A stretch of 64,000 nt of DNA from Cristatella mucedo (taxonomy: Eukaryota > Bryozoa > Phylactolaemata > Cristatellidae). Below are positions 48,505 to 60,896 of the stretch, in pieces. Within the stretch, counting starts at the first letter, position 1; each line of letters opens with the position of its first letter. The notes under the pieces were generated by a model that was given only the letters and a program-made list of their open reading frames with translations, did no database searches and was not told the origin of the DNA. Location of the stretch: contig WPIO01000012.1 of the NCBI GenBank assembly GCA_009760855.2, positions 3,603,501 to 3,667,500 on the forward strand, read 5' to 3'. The position numbers and the translations under genes are program-made.

Positions 48505-48650
48505 CTTAAACCTCAACGCTGAACGCTAAACCCAAAAACCTAAACACAAAGCCAATAAAAAAAATACAAAATCTAACCACTAGACCCTAGAACGTAAATC
48601 CAAAAACTCAACCCCTCAGCACTACACCCAAAGTCGTAAACCCTAAGCTA
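48505..48650. repeat. Degenerate telomere-like A/C-rich tract
   Basis: Contains CCTTAAACCTCAAC, CGCTAAACCCAAAAACCTAAAC, ACCCTAGAACG and AACCCTAAGC. These are scattered CCTAAA/CCCTAA-like words with no perfect tandem array. Confidence 0.5.
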
Positions 48651-49024
48651 AAAAGATACACCGAAATTTGTTCATATAAAGTAAATATAAGCAAACGCAG
48701 ATAAAGTTTTTTTTTACCACCTGCGACGGGCAATGTGCCCATGGGCTCATAGAACAGGACATGCGGCGGCTCTATGAGCAGACGAAGCCGTATTTGCTGT
48801 TTGCATCGCTTGTGCGTGGTTGGTGCCATACAACAATTTTGCTAGACAAGAAAGTACAAGGCTCGTTCGTAGCGTGCCTTTTTCGGTGAGTAAATGAGCA
48901 TCTGTCGAGTTCGTGAGAAAATAAATTCGAAATGGACACAGTGGAACTCGGATCGTACTTGACGCCGAGCCGTGTCGAATTCTCTGACTGAAAACCGAAA
49001 CGCTGCTAATTGACTAAGTAAACA

Positions 49025-49168
49025 TATAAAAAAATACACTTCATTTGCCTCGTGCCCGAAGAGATCTTTATCTCTAACCAGGCGCCTCCCAGACGTCGCA
49101 GGTCTCGACCCCAAGACCTCGGTTGCTACAGGCGAGCATTTTGCCGCCGGGGCAAACCCGGGTGACTA
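49025..49168 (-). mobile_element. SINE2 copy
   Basis: Reverse complement pieces: GAGATCTTTATCTCTAACCA, GGCGCCTCCCAGACGTCGCA, GACCCCAAGACCTCGG and GGCGAGCATTTTGCCGCC. Confidence 0.65.
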
Positions 49169-49327
49169 GAGGTAATGCTCCTTGGCTTGCGCGGTTCGCG
49201 GTCCGTTCTTAATTAATTAGAACTAGGACCCGAGAGCTGTCGCTATACGGGCTCTTAGCTGCGTAGCTTTTCAGCCAGCAGCAGCTGCGAGTGTAGCGAG
49301 CGACCGAGCGCAGGCGAGAGATGCGAG

Positions 49328-49328
<1 letters not shown>

Positions 49329-49371
<43 letters not shown>
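49329..49371. repeat. (CTG)13 trinucleotide repeat
   Basis: Thirteen perfect CTG units followed by CTC. It lies in a tiny frame from the ATG at 49321 (MRA, then 14 Leu, SMV, stop). No larger gene is supported. Confidence 0.95.
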
Positions 49372-49372
<1 letters not shown>

Positions 49373-50565
49373 CGATGGTCTGACGCTCGCTGCAGCTAAA
49401 AGGGAGCTTCGCTGTGGACGACTAGCTGTATTGCCCTAAAATGTACGAAAGTACGATATATTACGCTATAGTATCTGGCCTATGGAAGAACTACTTGTCA
49501 GGCAGCGGTAAATGCAGCCGGTGAAACTCTTTATCTTTTTCGCGCAAAAATACGTGGTCACGAGGTAGTTATTACTGCGGTTTCAATTAAAGACACGCAT
49601 TTGCACTGCGAACGCGCATTAAGTGGTTGCAAAGAAAGCCACGAGAGATGGATCTTCCACTGGTTTGTTAAACTTGGCAGCAAGCTTAAAGAGCGTAATG
49701 CTATAATAATACTTATCGCGTGGCAACTACGTGACTAGATTCCCTTACCGCACATTTTTTATTATGGAGGTTACGCTTTTAGTAGACGGTGAATGCGTCT
49801 ATTTAGGGATAAGCTTAACTGTGCAGCGTGACCGGCGACAGATCATCAAGCGAAAAAGCACTATTTCCTTTACTGCCTTGTTCTGCCACAGGTAAAGATT
49901 AATTCCTCGTAAGTGGCCGTATTTAATGAGGATTTTTCCACTAGTCCAGCGTGAAAGACTTCTTCGATGTTTCTCCCTACTATATCCGGCGCAGTTAGAA
50001 CCTAATGGCAGCCATTTTGGCAGGTTATCCGGCTAAACTCGCCAGCTGCCCATGCTTTTGAGCTCTTCTTCTGGAGCTACTCGTACGCAAGTAAGCAAGG
50101 AATGTCTTCGCGGCGGAAGAAAGGCAAGCTTACGTCACTTAGTTTGTGCTTAATTAGCTTTCTGTAGAATTTCAGACGGTAACCGTTTCGTGCAACCGCC
50201 TGCAGGCATTCTGACATCAAACCGACGCGCCCCCCCCCCATTGGCGAACGACTGCTTTGGTCACGAGAGCGAGTTTTAAATGGCCGATAGAATGCAGTGG
50301 TGCGCGAGCCGTGCGACCTGCCGTTTCGCGCGCATGCCGCCTTTCTCGAATGCTTTCCGGCGGCGAGCGGTGTCGGCAATAGTGCCGGCGGCTTCTCGCG
50401 CTCGTCGCCGCGACTACTTCCTCTTTGCAATCTCGGCACTCGCGAGGCGAACGCACACATGACCGCCAGCCGACGATAAGATATAAGATAAGCTCGCTGC
50501 TCCCACGTGGGCCGCAGCGCTAAAGGAGCAGCGTAACGGCAGCAAAATGGAGCTCAGACAAGCCT
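49372..50565. other. Unrecognised DNA, CpG-rich on the right
   Basis: No exon is supported. The overlapping frames at 50077-50480 lie in CpG-rich DNA on both strands. Confidence 0.4.
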
Positions 50566-50569
50566 AGCG

Positions 50570-50932
50570 GCAATCGCTCTGGGGCGGCAATCGCTCTGGG
50601 GCGGCAATCGCTCTGGGGCGGCAATCGCTCTGGGGCGGCAATCGCTCTGGGGCGGCAGTCGCTCTGGGGCGGCAGTCGCTCTGGGGCGGCAATCGCTCTG
50701 GGGCGGCAATCGCTCTGGGGAGGCAATCGCTCTGGGGCGGCAATCGCTCTGGGGCGGCAATCGCTCTGGGGCGGCAATCGCTCTGGGGCGGCAATCGCTC
50801 TGGGGCGGCAATCGCTCTGGGGCGGCAATCGCTCTGGGGCGGCAATCGCTCTGGGGCGGCAATCGCTCTGGGGCGGCAATCGCTCTGGGGCGGCAATCGC
50901 TCTGGGGCGGCAATCGCTCTGGGGCGGCGCAC
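50570..50932. repeat. 17-bp minisatellite, ~21 units
   Basis: The unit is GGCAATCGCTCTGGGGC. Two units have GGCAGTCG and one has GGGGAGGC; the rest are identical. Because 17 is not a multiple of 3 and the unit has no stop in the minus frames, three frames of 142-162 codons are open on the minus strand, repeating APERLPPQSDCRPRAI. They are products of the repeat. Confidence 0.97.
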
Positions 50933-51834
50933 TTGCCTGCACATCCACGGCTCCCTTGACGCTCTCCCGTAGCTCTCTTTCTCGCCGACAGAGTGCAGGC
51001 GTGCAGACGAGCTCGCGAGCGCGTCACTCAACCCCCCCCCCCCCGCAGACATGCACGCATAGCCGACAGCCTCCCAGCGCTATCGAGAGGCGATCTATTC
51101 GATCTTGAAAAACCCCTTTTTAGCAGGCTGCCGGTAAGAGCTCGAGGCGACGTGAATTCGCTGGAGAGCTAGCCCGTGTGCGCTTTAATCCTGCCCAGCC
51201 CGGCGGGGCCTTCCGAGTACCATACATTCTGGCAGCTTCTACGAAGCTTTCATTGCCGCCGACATTTGCACTTGGAATGCAGCTAACTTTCTGAATGTGA
51301 ACAACAATACATCACGCGTACTGGCTCCAAGCAAGCCTGTCTTATGTCTGCCAAGAACTTGTCAGCCAAGCCTTACCAGCTGGCTCGGCTAGCAGACCGT
51401 CAGCAGTTCCTGCACAGACTTTGGGTTATCGTTCGCTGAAATGATCTGAAGCTACATTGCCGCGTTTGTAAATCGGCGCTCATGTGAGCCCGGAATTTCT
51501 GTTTATTTTTGTGACATTGCGTCGGAGCCCGCAGGCTATTAGTCAGCCAACCTTTAGGGCTAAGAAGGTCACCCCATTCGCTCGTTCTACCAATGGGCTG
51601 TTGTGAGATGCAACGTTTGACCACTGAAACCTCAAGTGTCATTTCGCTTTGTGCTGATGGTGCTGGCTGGCGCCCAGAATCATTGCGCTTGCCAAGAGTA
51701 GTCCACTTACTGTCCTACTGGCGTTCCGAGACCAATAGAATGCGAGAGCAGGAGAAAATGCAATTCAATTCAATGCATATTTGTCTGTAGCTCCACGAAC
51801 CCTCGAGGACTAATTGGGTGTTAAGGCAGAAGAA
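50933..51834. other. Unrecognised DNA with a C14 homopolymer
   Basis: A run of C lies at about 51031-51044. No gene is recognised. Confidence 0.45.
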
Positions 51835-52020
51835 TTTTCTATAGCTCGCGAGCACAAAGCCTATGTGGCTTTCCGTGCGCATGCGGTAGCCAGCAGACTT
51901 CATCTCACACAACGGACAGAATGTGAGATGCATTGCTGAGTCAGGATGGCCGTCGAAGAAATGGTGGAATGGAAGTAGCAGCTCATTTGGAGAGAGCCGA
52001 TCGACCCTAGCGCCGTACGA
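51835..52020 (-). mobile_element. LINE-A 3' fragment
   Basis: GGCTTTCCGTGCGCATGCGG, TAGCCAGCAGACTTCATCTC and GAAGTAGCAGCTCA follow the reverse complement of LINE-A 10270-10440. Confidence 0.65.
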
Positions 52021-53634
52021 TGACACGCTTGACGCGATACGACGAGCAGAGGACGAGCGGAGGGCGGCGCAGAGTCGGAGAGGAGGCCCCAGTCTCTCCT
52101 ACGAATTCGGCTGAATTTGGACACTGCACAGGGCTAAATCAGCGAGCGTTGAGCTCGAAGGATTACATGTGTCGACGCGTGTCTGCAATGCGCCAAGGCA
52201 GCTTCTTTTACCTTTCAGTGAAGCTGACTCGCAAAGCGCCGGGCATTTAGCGAAGCGGCAAGAATGGCTGTCGCTGCTTTAAGACCAGTACAATAGTGTG
52301 TTAGCTTCAATGGACGGAAGTGCCTGAACTAAGTGCGACTAATGGGGTTTGCAAACTCAAGTCTCCACAATGTGCATCACTTGAGCAATTAACTGAACCA
52401 TTTCATTTTGACTAGACGATTCGGCAATCGGTTCGCATTGTGTCCACCAGCTTTCTTACGAAAGGAGTCTTACGAAAGAAATCGTAGGAGAGGAATTCAG
52501 AAGTAGGAGCAACATTCTGGCAGTAAGCTTAGCAATGAAGGCGCGAAGGAAGAAGCTCGTCGCAGGCGTATCCTTTGTAGTTTGACATTATCCAAGCGGC
52601 AGGTACGCGACGCCAGGCAGAACACCGAAGCGGGCTCAAAATCGTTAATTCAGACGGACGCCGAAGCGGGCCAGTACGCGACTGCCCCGCGAGGCGTCCT
52701 CAACGAACTCCTCGGACCTTTGCCACCGCCCGTTGCGCATATATCACTTCCATAAATCACTGCAGCCCATAAACCAGCGACATTGTCATAATCTCAAATG
52801 GCCGCATCATTGAAATAGCCAGCGCTGGCAAAACGTGTTGCCGACCGATAGAGAGTATTACCAGCGCAGACCTAGGTAATGCTTCAGCGCCTGCAAGCAG
52901 TTTTCACATTATTGCAGTCTTTTCGGGAGTCGCTGGGACTGGTGGCTTCCTTTTAGTTTTCAAATTCAATAATATGACACCGAGCGTCTTATTGGTGGCG
53001 GCAAGTGTAGACGTGGCAAGAGAACTGAGCCAGCAATAACCTGGAAAAAGGCTGCCGAGAGATAGCAAAAGCTTCAGGTTCAGCAATGAAATGAAAAGGT
53101 CGTTTGTTCTAGAAGCAGAGTGCATTTACATGCAGTTATTGATGCTGCTTAGCACATTCGCTCCACATACATATGATACCATAGTGCATGCATAAATTTT
53201 CCATTAATAGCTCTCGTTGCAAGATTTCTTTCTCCCACAAAAAGCTCTCTTAAAGTCATCGTTCGAGAAGCAAATATCATGGCGCAAGAAGGAATGTTCA
53301 GCTTAAGCGTTGGCAGATCCTGGTTTACCCGCGAATATTTGCCTAGAAAATACAAGCATTCAAGAAATTCAGCCCCATTTTCTTTTTGCTCATGATTTTA
53401 TTTGGCTCACGGTTCTTTTGTGGAAGAAACAGTAATTTTTCTCCGATCCACGAGGTCTACAACGGTTTATGGCTTCCGGAGCAGCCAATGTGCTGTGGCT
53501 ATTTTGGCCTCCCCGTTTCCTTAGATCGGCTCATAGCAATCGATTAGTTGCTTCAATCAATCATTTCGTTTCCTAAGATGGCTGCCAGCTTTTCATCACA
53601 GTTCATTAACAGACTGCTAGTGATTGTAACTTTT
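52021..53634. other. Unrecognised intergenic DNA
   Basis: No gene or known repeat is recognised. Confidence 0.45.
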
Positions 53635-53925
53635 TTATTTCTGTTCCTAGAGTGTGGAGCTGACTTGTAAAACTCTTGCGAAACGACATCTCACCCACTG
53701 CCGATAGAGGCAATTCTATCCAGCAGTCTAAAACTGCTACTCCTGCGCCTTAGAATTTATATCTCAACCGATTTTCTAACCCTGCTCTTGGTCTGATTTT
53801 CTCTTTTTCTGAATGAAATACGTCTGCTAGCTACCGTACTGAAAGCCGTCCAAGCTTTGAGTGAGCTGTAGACAACTCTATCTGAATAGCACCCACTCGG
53901 TCTTCACAGAGTTGAAAGTATAGAT
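53635..53925 (+). mobile_element. LINE-A 3' fragment
   Basis: Aligns with 10195-10450: ACTCTTGCGAAACGACATCT, AAACTGCTACTCCTGCGCC, CTAGCTACCGTACTGAAAGC and ATAGCACCCACTCGGTCTTC. Confidence 0.65.
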
Positions 53926-55149
53926 CAATCTTGAAATTAGCATCCACAGTCTTCTGAGCGTTGAAAGTACTAATTCAAATTTATACATATTGGTACATCG
54001 CTTAACTTTCGATCACTTGTGGATGCTTAAGTGAAAGCAAAAGGCTCATCATGGCGATGGGTACACAATATTAAGGCACAGATAAAAGTAATAATGTGTT
54101 CATATATATATTATGACTAATACGCTGTTAATCATTCATGGTTGTATAATGTTTACCAGCTGCTCTTCACTTGTACATTTTCGATGGTTGAAGTTGCAGA
54201 TTGGCCGGGAAATTGTCATAGTGCCGGTCCAAAGAGCTTTGCCCCAGAGCTTTTGCAATTGAAGGCCTTTCACGTGCCTGCAAAATTTCATGTGCCCAGC
54301 ATAGTAAGAGCTTAATGGATTAACTTGCCCACTATTCCGAATCAATGCTTTGATATGTGTATGTAATGCAGATCTACCATTATAATTTAATGAGTGTCCG
54401 ACTCCCGATAAGACATTACGCTTGGATAGTTAGCATTTCTCAGATGATGCTATCACTACGACATTCAGTGACGGTAGTGATAAAGCCACTATTTTTCTAA
54501 ACGCGAAAACACTATATGATGCTACATACTAGTCTGGTGGTATAGTTGGTCATACATTCGGGTGTTTTATGAGACCCCGGGCTCCGAATTTATTCGATAT
54601 AGATCTTCATTCTCTGCTCCGTTGCTCACTTGTTCATCCAGTCGATTGTCTGGCTCGTTCTTTGCAAGTGGCAAGCAGCATTTTACCTTCAAAGGGGCCT
54701 CGAGGATTTTGATTATTTATTCTTTAGTCCTCAAGAGCGGGGGAAAGTTTTTCTTAACCTTTTGGAAGTAACATTGAAGTTCTTCAGAGTTGAAACCTTT
54801 GTGCTCCACGCTTTTGATAGCACCCGTGAAGGCAACCTGTAAGTTAACCGGGGCTGTTGTAAGTAATTTTGCTTCAGTGCTTTGACAGCCCAATGTCTTG
54901 CAGTCTTTTGCAGCTGGCTAGCGCTTGCCTCAAGCGGAAGCTAAGCTTTTCAGAGAGAGATAGAGACAGAATTGTATGCTGTTTTATTGGCTTGTTTTCT
55001 TACGAATCGCGGCCCATTATTTTACGTTGATAACATTTAAAGCTGCTCATTCGTGACTTTTTCAAGGCAGAGAACTCGAGCGTGTCCGATGCGGATACCG
55101 AACAAAAGATAGTGGTTAACTGAGCTTGAATTTATTTATTCTGATAATT
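53926..55149. other. Unrecognised AT-rich intergenic DNA
   Basis: No coding or repeat signal is recognised. Confidence 0.45.
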
Positions 55150-55280
55150 TAAGAAGTGGTTAAGGTGCTTGACCCGGCCCAAGGTCTAACCGAGGTCGTG
55201 GGCTCGAGCCCCTCGGCATTGTGAAGCGCCTAAATAAAGACGAAGTTTTCTTTGAGCGCTCTACAAATGATTTTATTTAT
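55150..55280 (+). mobile_element. SINE2 copy
   Basis: AAGTGGTTAAGGTGCTTGAC, GGTCGTGGGCTCGAGCCCCT, GTGAAGCGCCTAAATAAAGA and TGAGCGCTCTACAAATGATT. Confidence 0.8.
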
Positions 55281-57300
55281 AATTTTTCTGAAATGCAGCA
55301 TGTGCGTCTGCCGCGAATGAATACTGAGCTGCTCCTGTGCCACTTCCTCTCAACGCTAAATGCTGCAGACTGAAGTTTTTCCATCAAAATGGCGTCTGTA
55401 CAGGTGTACAATCTACGTGGACCTATTTGTAGGTACGTAAGTATCAGACTTGCATAACATACAAGGATTGAGAACAAAAATTAGCACGTAGTTCGGCTAT
55501 TTTTTTATCATTTCTCCTGAATGCCCAGCATTAAGCGGTAACAAATCCATGTGTCATGCAGTAAAAAAAAACGCTCATGTCGTCTAAATACCGTCTGGTG
55601 TGTGCTCGGGTCAGTTAAAAGTCGCGTTTGAAGCCTCCTTACCCAAGTTGCAGGTCACCACCAAACACAAAACATTCTCGCTACGCTTTGTCTCACGCTT
55701 TTCCATACATTGAGTTAATCCTAGGGCTAGTCTCCCTTTAAGCAATTAGCCAACCGAAACCGGCAAGCGCACACTAATCGTAGGATTGACCAGCAGACAA
55801 ACACTTTACTCGCTGACAGGAAAGAAATATTAACGTCTTACAGGGGCATTTGTGACTAATTATTTTTAGCTGCATTATGGCTCAAAAATTGAATAGCCAA
55901 GCGTTTACCCCAACAAAAATTAATGGCTGTGTCCTCTGGATATCTGTGGAAGTTGGGTTCAAGTAGGTCAGAATTACTAAGGGGCATTACACGAAAATGA
56001 GGCAGCCGAGCTTTGGTCCCTGTATCTGACAAACGGGTAGGGTTCGACATCAGTGAAGTCGACGCTCATGCACCGAAAATAGAACGAAGCCTCCACATTA
56101 AAGAGAGGAAACGTACTAGGCTCCTGTAAACGATTACCTTACACGACGATCGAGAGCCCCGCGAAGTGACAGATGTCCAGTGCCGAGTTTCGGATCGCGA
56201 GATTCGACTCTCGAATTTAGGAGCCGCTCTGTGACTTACGTCTGTGGGACCATTACCTGTACTAGCGGCCGTACGTTTTGCCCAAGTTGCCTTCCTGTGA
56301 GAATGATTGATGTTTCTCAGCAGGTAACTATTACAACTACTGTACATTTTTTTATAAAATACTAAATGTGTTTTCTTTCATTGGCTATCAAGAATTAGCG
56401 TTTCGGTCAGTAAGTAATTGTTCAGGAAGACTTCTGAGCACAGAACCCGAGATACCCAGAAGTAGGTGTATTTATTGATACTCTCTTAGCAACCGGATAA
56501 CTCCCTTACTGATGACCATTTCCGTTTCCTTTTTTGGTGGCTGTGCTCAAGCTATCGATCCACTCATGACAATCTGATTTGTGATAGTATCATTTAATCG
56601 GGCCAACACCCATAGAGTTGCATTTGGAGACATTAATCGTCTAAAAGGTGGGCACCGTCTTGACGCGTTAAACTCCGAAACTCGCAAGTCAAATAGCATA
56701 CACAGCTAATCGGGGAGGGGTCCACATCCTACTATCATGAGTGCTTCCACTACCCATTCTGCGGTTGTCGTGCTAGAAAAATCGTGTGTTAGGCTGTTGT
56801 GTTTATTTTGGCATCAATTTCCATTCGGTTACAACTTAAAATTGCTTAAGGCACTTCTCAACCTATAGCCTCGTCCACCAACTTCTCTAGCCTACGGCTC
56901 TGCACGACTTGGCCAGTAAATAGGTGCATCAACAATCGGTCCTTACCGGACAGCCACGACTGAAACCCTTACAGCTATCAGCATATTCTTACAAAAAGCG
57001 GGCTTTGCTATGGGCTCACTTCATTTATTTTAATAACACGGTTGCCGAGATAAACATCTCACTTGTTCGTTTGGTGAGGGTGCATTGGCATAGATGGTTT
57101 AGTCCTTGATATACAACCCCCTTCCCAGCACACCCGAGTTACGATTAACGGCTTACTCATGGAAAAAATCTCAAGCCTCCCTCTCATTTTCGTGTAGGCT
57201 GAAAAAGCACGAGATCTTGCGTAAACATGCAGTTACGTATCAGTAACATGAGCAATAATGCAACGAATCTAGGATTGTGGCTGCATAAACCAGTGAGAAA
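55281..57300. other. Unrecognised intergenic DNA
   Basis: No gene is recognised; short frames lack motifs. Confidence 0.4.
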
Positions 57301-57488
57301 AGAAAAACAGTGAGCTGGAGAAGCCGCACTGCAAAGTCCACTAGTACGAACGGCAGGCAGCACAGCCTCCAGCTTAGCTTAAGGTCGTCGATAGCTGTTA
57401 GCACACTTCAACAGCAAAGGTCACCGCCCACCATCCAACCCAGAGGCCGGTACAGCAAGCTGAGTGCGAAAGGAACAAGAGGATTCAC

Positions 57489-57902
57489 ATGAGCGCGATT
57501 CTCACGGATGATGCCCAAGGCATTGCTAGGCAGCAACTGCAGCACATACTGGTTGTTCAGAAAAGGAAGAATAGTCGTGCTTTTGCATCTGCAAACACCT
57601 TCAGACTGCGCAGAGGTGCAGTAGCAGCACCAACGAATCAGGCTAGGCAGCAGGCACCTAGTTAACCCAGCAGGCAGCTAGCTGAAGCCCCTGCAAGGTA
57701 CCGCCGAAGACCAGCCCGTTGGACTAAGAGAAGCAGCAGCAGCAGCTTTTCAGAGGAAAACGTCAACCCCGTCATCCGAATTAAAAATGTCAAGTATCAG
57801 CCACTGCTGATCGACCAAAACAGCAGTCAGCTCCTCCATAGGCAACCAGAGGGTGGGCTGGCAGGGGAGAGGCAGTCACCCATCAGCTGGCGGTCACTGT
57901 AA
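57489..57902 (+). other. Unrecognised Arg/Gln/Ser-rich frame with one in-frame stop, tail-to-tail with Nck
   Basis: From the ATG at 57489 the frame runs 58 codons (MSAILTDDAQGIARQQLQHI...), meets TAA at 57663, then stays open in the same frame for 79 more codons (...RYRRRPARWTKRSSSSS, then NPVIRIKNVKYQPLLIDQ) to TAA at 57900. It ends 48 bp from the Nck stop on the other strand. It could be a small gene with a nonsense mutation, an exon pair I cannot resolve, or merely the antisense of the Nck 3' UTR. I do not recognise a family. Confidence 0.25.
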
Positions 57903-57949
57903 CCCAAAGCCGAGCTGCCTTCTGTTGCTTGCCATAATGATGGCATAAG

Positions 57950-60852
57950 CTATTGACACTTGACCGGCTTGATCAAATAGAGCTTCTCACTGTCGCTTCT
58001 GAAGATGGGATGCCGTTTGTAGTGCTCGACTAGCTCGTCGAGTGAGCTGAAGCTTTGCTGGCCAATTTGGAACCTGTTGTCGGCCTGTGAGCAGCTCACC
58101 AAGAAGTGTCGTATTCTTTTGCCGTGGGCATAGACAGACACCGTAACATCACCAGCCTATACGATGAATAAGGGAGCACTGCATCAACAACAGGCAACTG
58201 ATCACAAATACAAGAACCGAGCTACATCAATAGGCATTTGATACAGCTCTACAAAAACTAGAATCACAAGCACGTGCTGGCACGGTTCTCATTGAAAAAG
58301 TAACTATTCTCTACATTCTCACTCTTGTTCCTCGAACCCTAAATTATTTGCCATTTTCTATTGAACCAAACTCTGCAATATCTGCACGTACGGATTTACT
58401 CTCATGAGAGGTTCCTCGGGAATTGATAGGGAAAAGCTGGTAGATAGTCCGGTGATCAAAGCTCGGACGAGAGATTGCCAATCATTCTTGCATACATTCT
58501 GATACGTAGAGTATCAAGTCCCATGCCTGTAAACAGCCCTTAAAAGGTAAGCCTTCAAAATAATCCTGAATAATAGCTAATTCAACAGTCTCTTTTGTAT
58601 AGCGATAGAAGCACCTTCACGGCTACCACCACAGCTTATAGCTGCAATAAAGGACTTAATCGCCCAAAGCAGGATTCGAACCAACGACCTCGGCCCCCCC
58701 CGAGGTCGTGAAAAGCAACAGCCTTACCTAGTGTCATCACGGCTCACCAGAATGATTTCAATATGCACAGAACTAAATCCCAGACCTGCAAGCAGTTCTA
58801 AAACGGCAGGCCTCAAGCTAGTCTAGAAGTAATTCAAAGAGCTGACCCCTCTTCAGAATGTGCACCGGTTGCCTTCTGAGCAAGGCTACTAAAGCATGCT
58901 TTGGAAGATTTGATCCTACATAGAGCGATTCAATAATAATAATAATAATAATAATTCACTTGATAAAGCGCCCTCAGAGAACTTAATCTCTCTCTAGGCG
59001 CTTACAACATCTTCAAATGTGACCTATATACTGTATCGACATTGTGCTCGAGACGCTATTTATTTTTTCCATGTTTTTATAGCACGGTTTTTATTGCCAC
59101 CATACCTCTTCGACCCTCAGGTACCCTAGCCAGCAATGCTAATAATGAATGACAGCGATCTCAGTCCAAGCAAATAGCTGATCTTACCAGCCATCTCAAG
59201 ATGGTGAGAGCTACAGAAGATCCTCTGCCTGCCCAGCTGCTGCTATCTGGGTATTTGGTACCAGGCTGCATTTGAGTAGGGGGCAAAGTGCTTGTAGGCC
59301 TTGAGGATAGCTTGCATGCAAACCTTTTCAAGGCTGCTTATGAGTACAGAACTTGGCTTTGTAAGGTAATGGTAGTTGGAAAACGACCCATTAAGAAACT
59401 GATCAACATTAAAAAATTCACAAGATAAAAAGGCAAGTAAAAGCAAAAGTATGAAAGCAAACTAGTGGTCAATTCATTCCCATCACAACCCTTCCTTATA
59501 GCACTTTAATACTTGCTGCCCTGGTTTCGGTCAGGAATTAAAGTGGTCGCCTTTGACGACCGAGGTCAAGGTGCTCACCTTCACGACCGAGGCCGTGAGC
59601 CCTTCGGCATATGTGAAGCACCTGGATAGAGATTCAGAATTCTTAAGGTGCTTTGTAAATAAAGTACACACATATACATCTATTAACACACACATAGAGT
59701 GCTGGCCCGAAAAATCTATGTAGCGTGGGAATTAACACAAATCTGAAACTTTGCTGAGTTTTACAAAATCACGGCCAAAACACTACCACAGAGTAAGATT
59801 AATATAAAGAAGCAGTAAATGCATCAGATTGTGCATGCTGCCACCTCGGTTGGACTACTAGGTGGGGAAAAGCACAATTAACTTGTTGGGCAGTTTCAAG
59901 TGGTTACGGAAACCATTGGGTTTTCGAAGGATTGTTTTTGGCAGCACATTTAGAAGACTGAAGTAATATTTTTTATGTGCCACATATGCCTCTCTAGGAG
60001 AATGCCTCTTAACAACTATTTCTGGCACTAGTTTGGCGAATGCTCAAGGTTTGAGACTTCTTGTTTTTCACATGGACATACACAGGCAAGATACGGTTTG
60101 AGAATATGCAAGAATCGGTAGTGCAGTTACAACAAGAAACTAGTCCGCTACGTTTCCCGATGAAAAAAGAGCCGAAGAGCACCACAACACTACTTTAGAA
60201 GTCTTGACAAACAAATGTGATGCCAAAACCATAGTGACCTGCAAGGCTTATAATGTGTTCCCTGACATTATGAGCCTATAGTTTATGTTAGTGCTTGCAT
60301 TTAGCAAAAAGAGAGTGAAAACCCAGGACACAATTTTAAAGAATTCTTCAATTCCCTGTTTACCAGAAAATGCTTTTCAATTTTTTCCTTTCCACTGCGT
60401 CATCAAATTTTAGCATCCCTTCGAACCATATCAAACTTAGAGTTGCATATGGTAAAAATAGCGTGCTTTAAACTCTCGGGGATCGCTGAAAAAATGCCTA
60501 ACCCGATTGGTGAGATAAATTTTTATAGAGTCGGATACTAGATGCATCTAGTAAACCTTACTTCGAAGTGCTATGATGGTGCTAGAAAATAATTTCTGTC
60601 GAGAATGGTGACAATGTCGGTAGCCAGAAATTGCCACAGTTACTACAAAAGCAAGGTCATTGCACATATTTTTCACCCAGTAAGATAACCTGGTAGGTAG
60701 CATGACCAATTTGTTAGAAATATTCTTAACCCATGCAAATCATATTCCCTGGTGAAATTTTGATGGCCCAGACGAAAAAACTGAATTATCAGAAAATATT
60801 TGTAGATTGTTGGTGCGCAGATCTTTCACACACGCACGCACGCACACACGCA

Positions 60853-60896
<44 letters not shown>

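Noticed and set aside
49321-49383. Start of a secreted protein (Met-Arg-Ala then poly-Leu)
   Set aside because: The frame stops after 20 codons and is explained by a CTG repeat.
50520-51052. Three overlapping minus-strand frames repeating a Pro/Arg-rich motif
   Set aside because: They come from the 17-bp minisatellite read in three frames.
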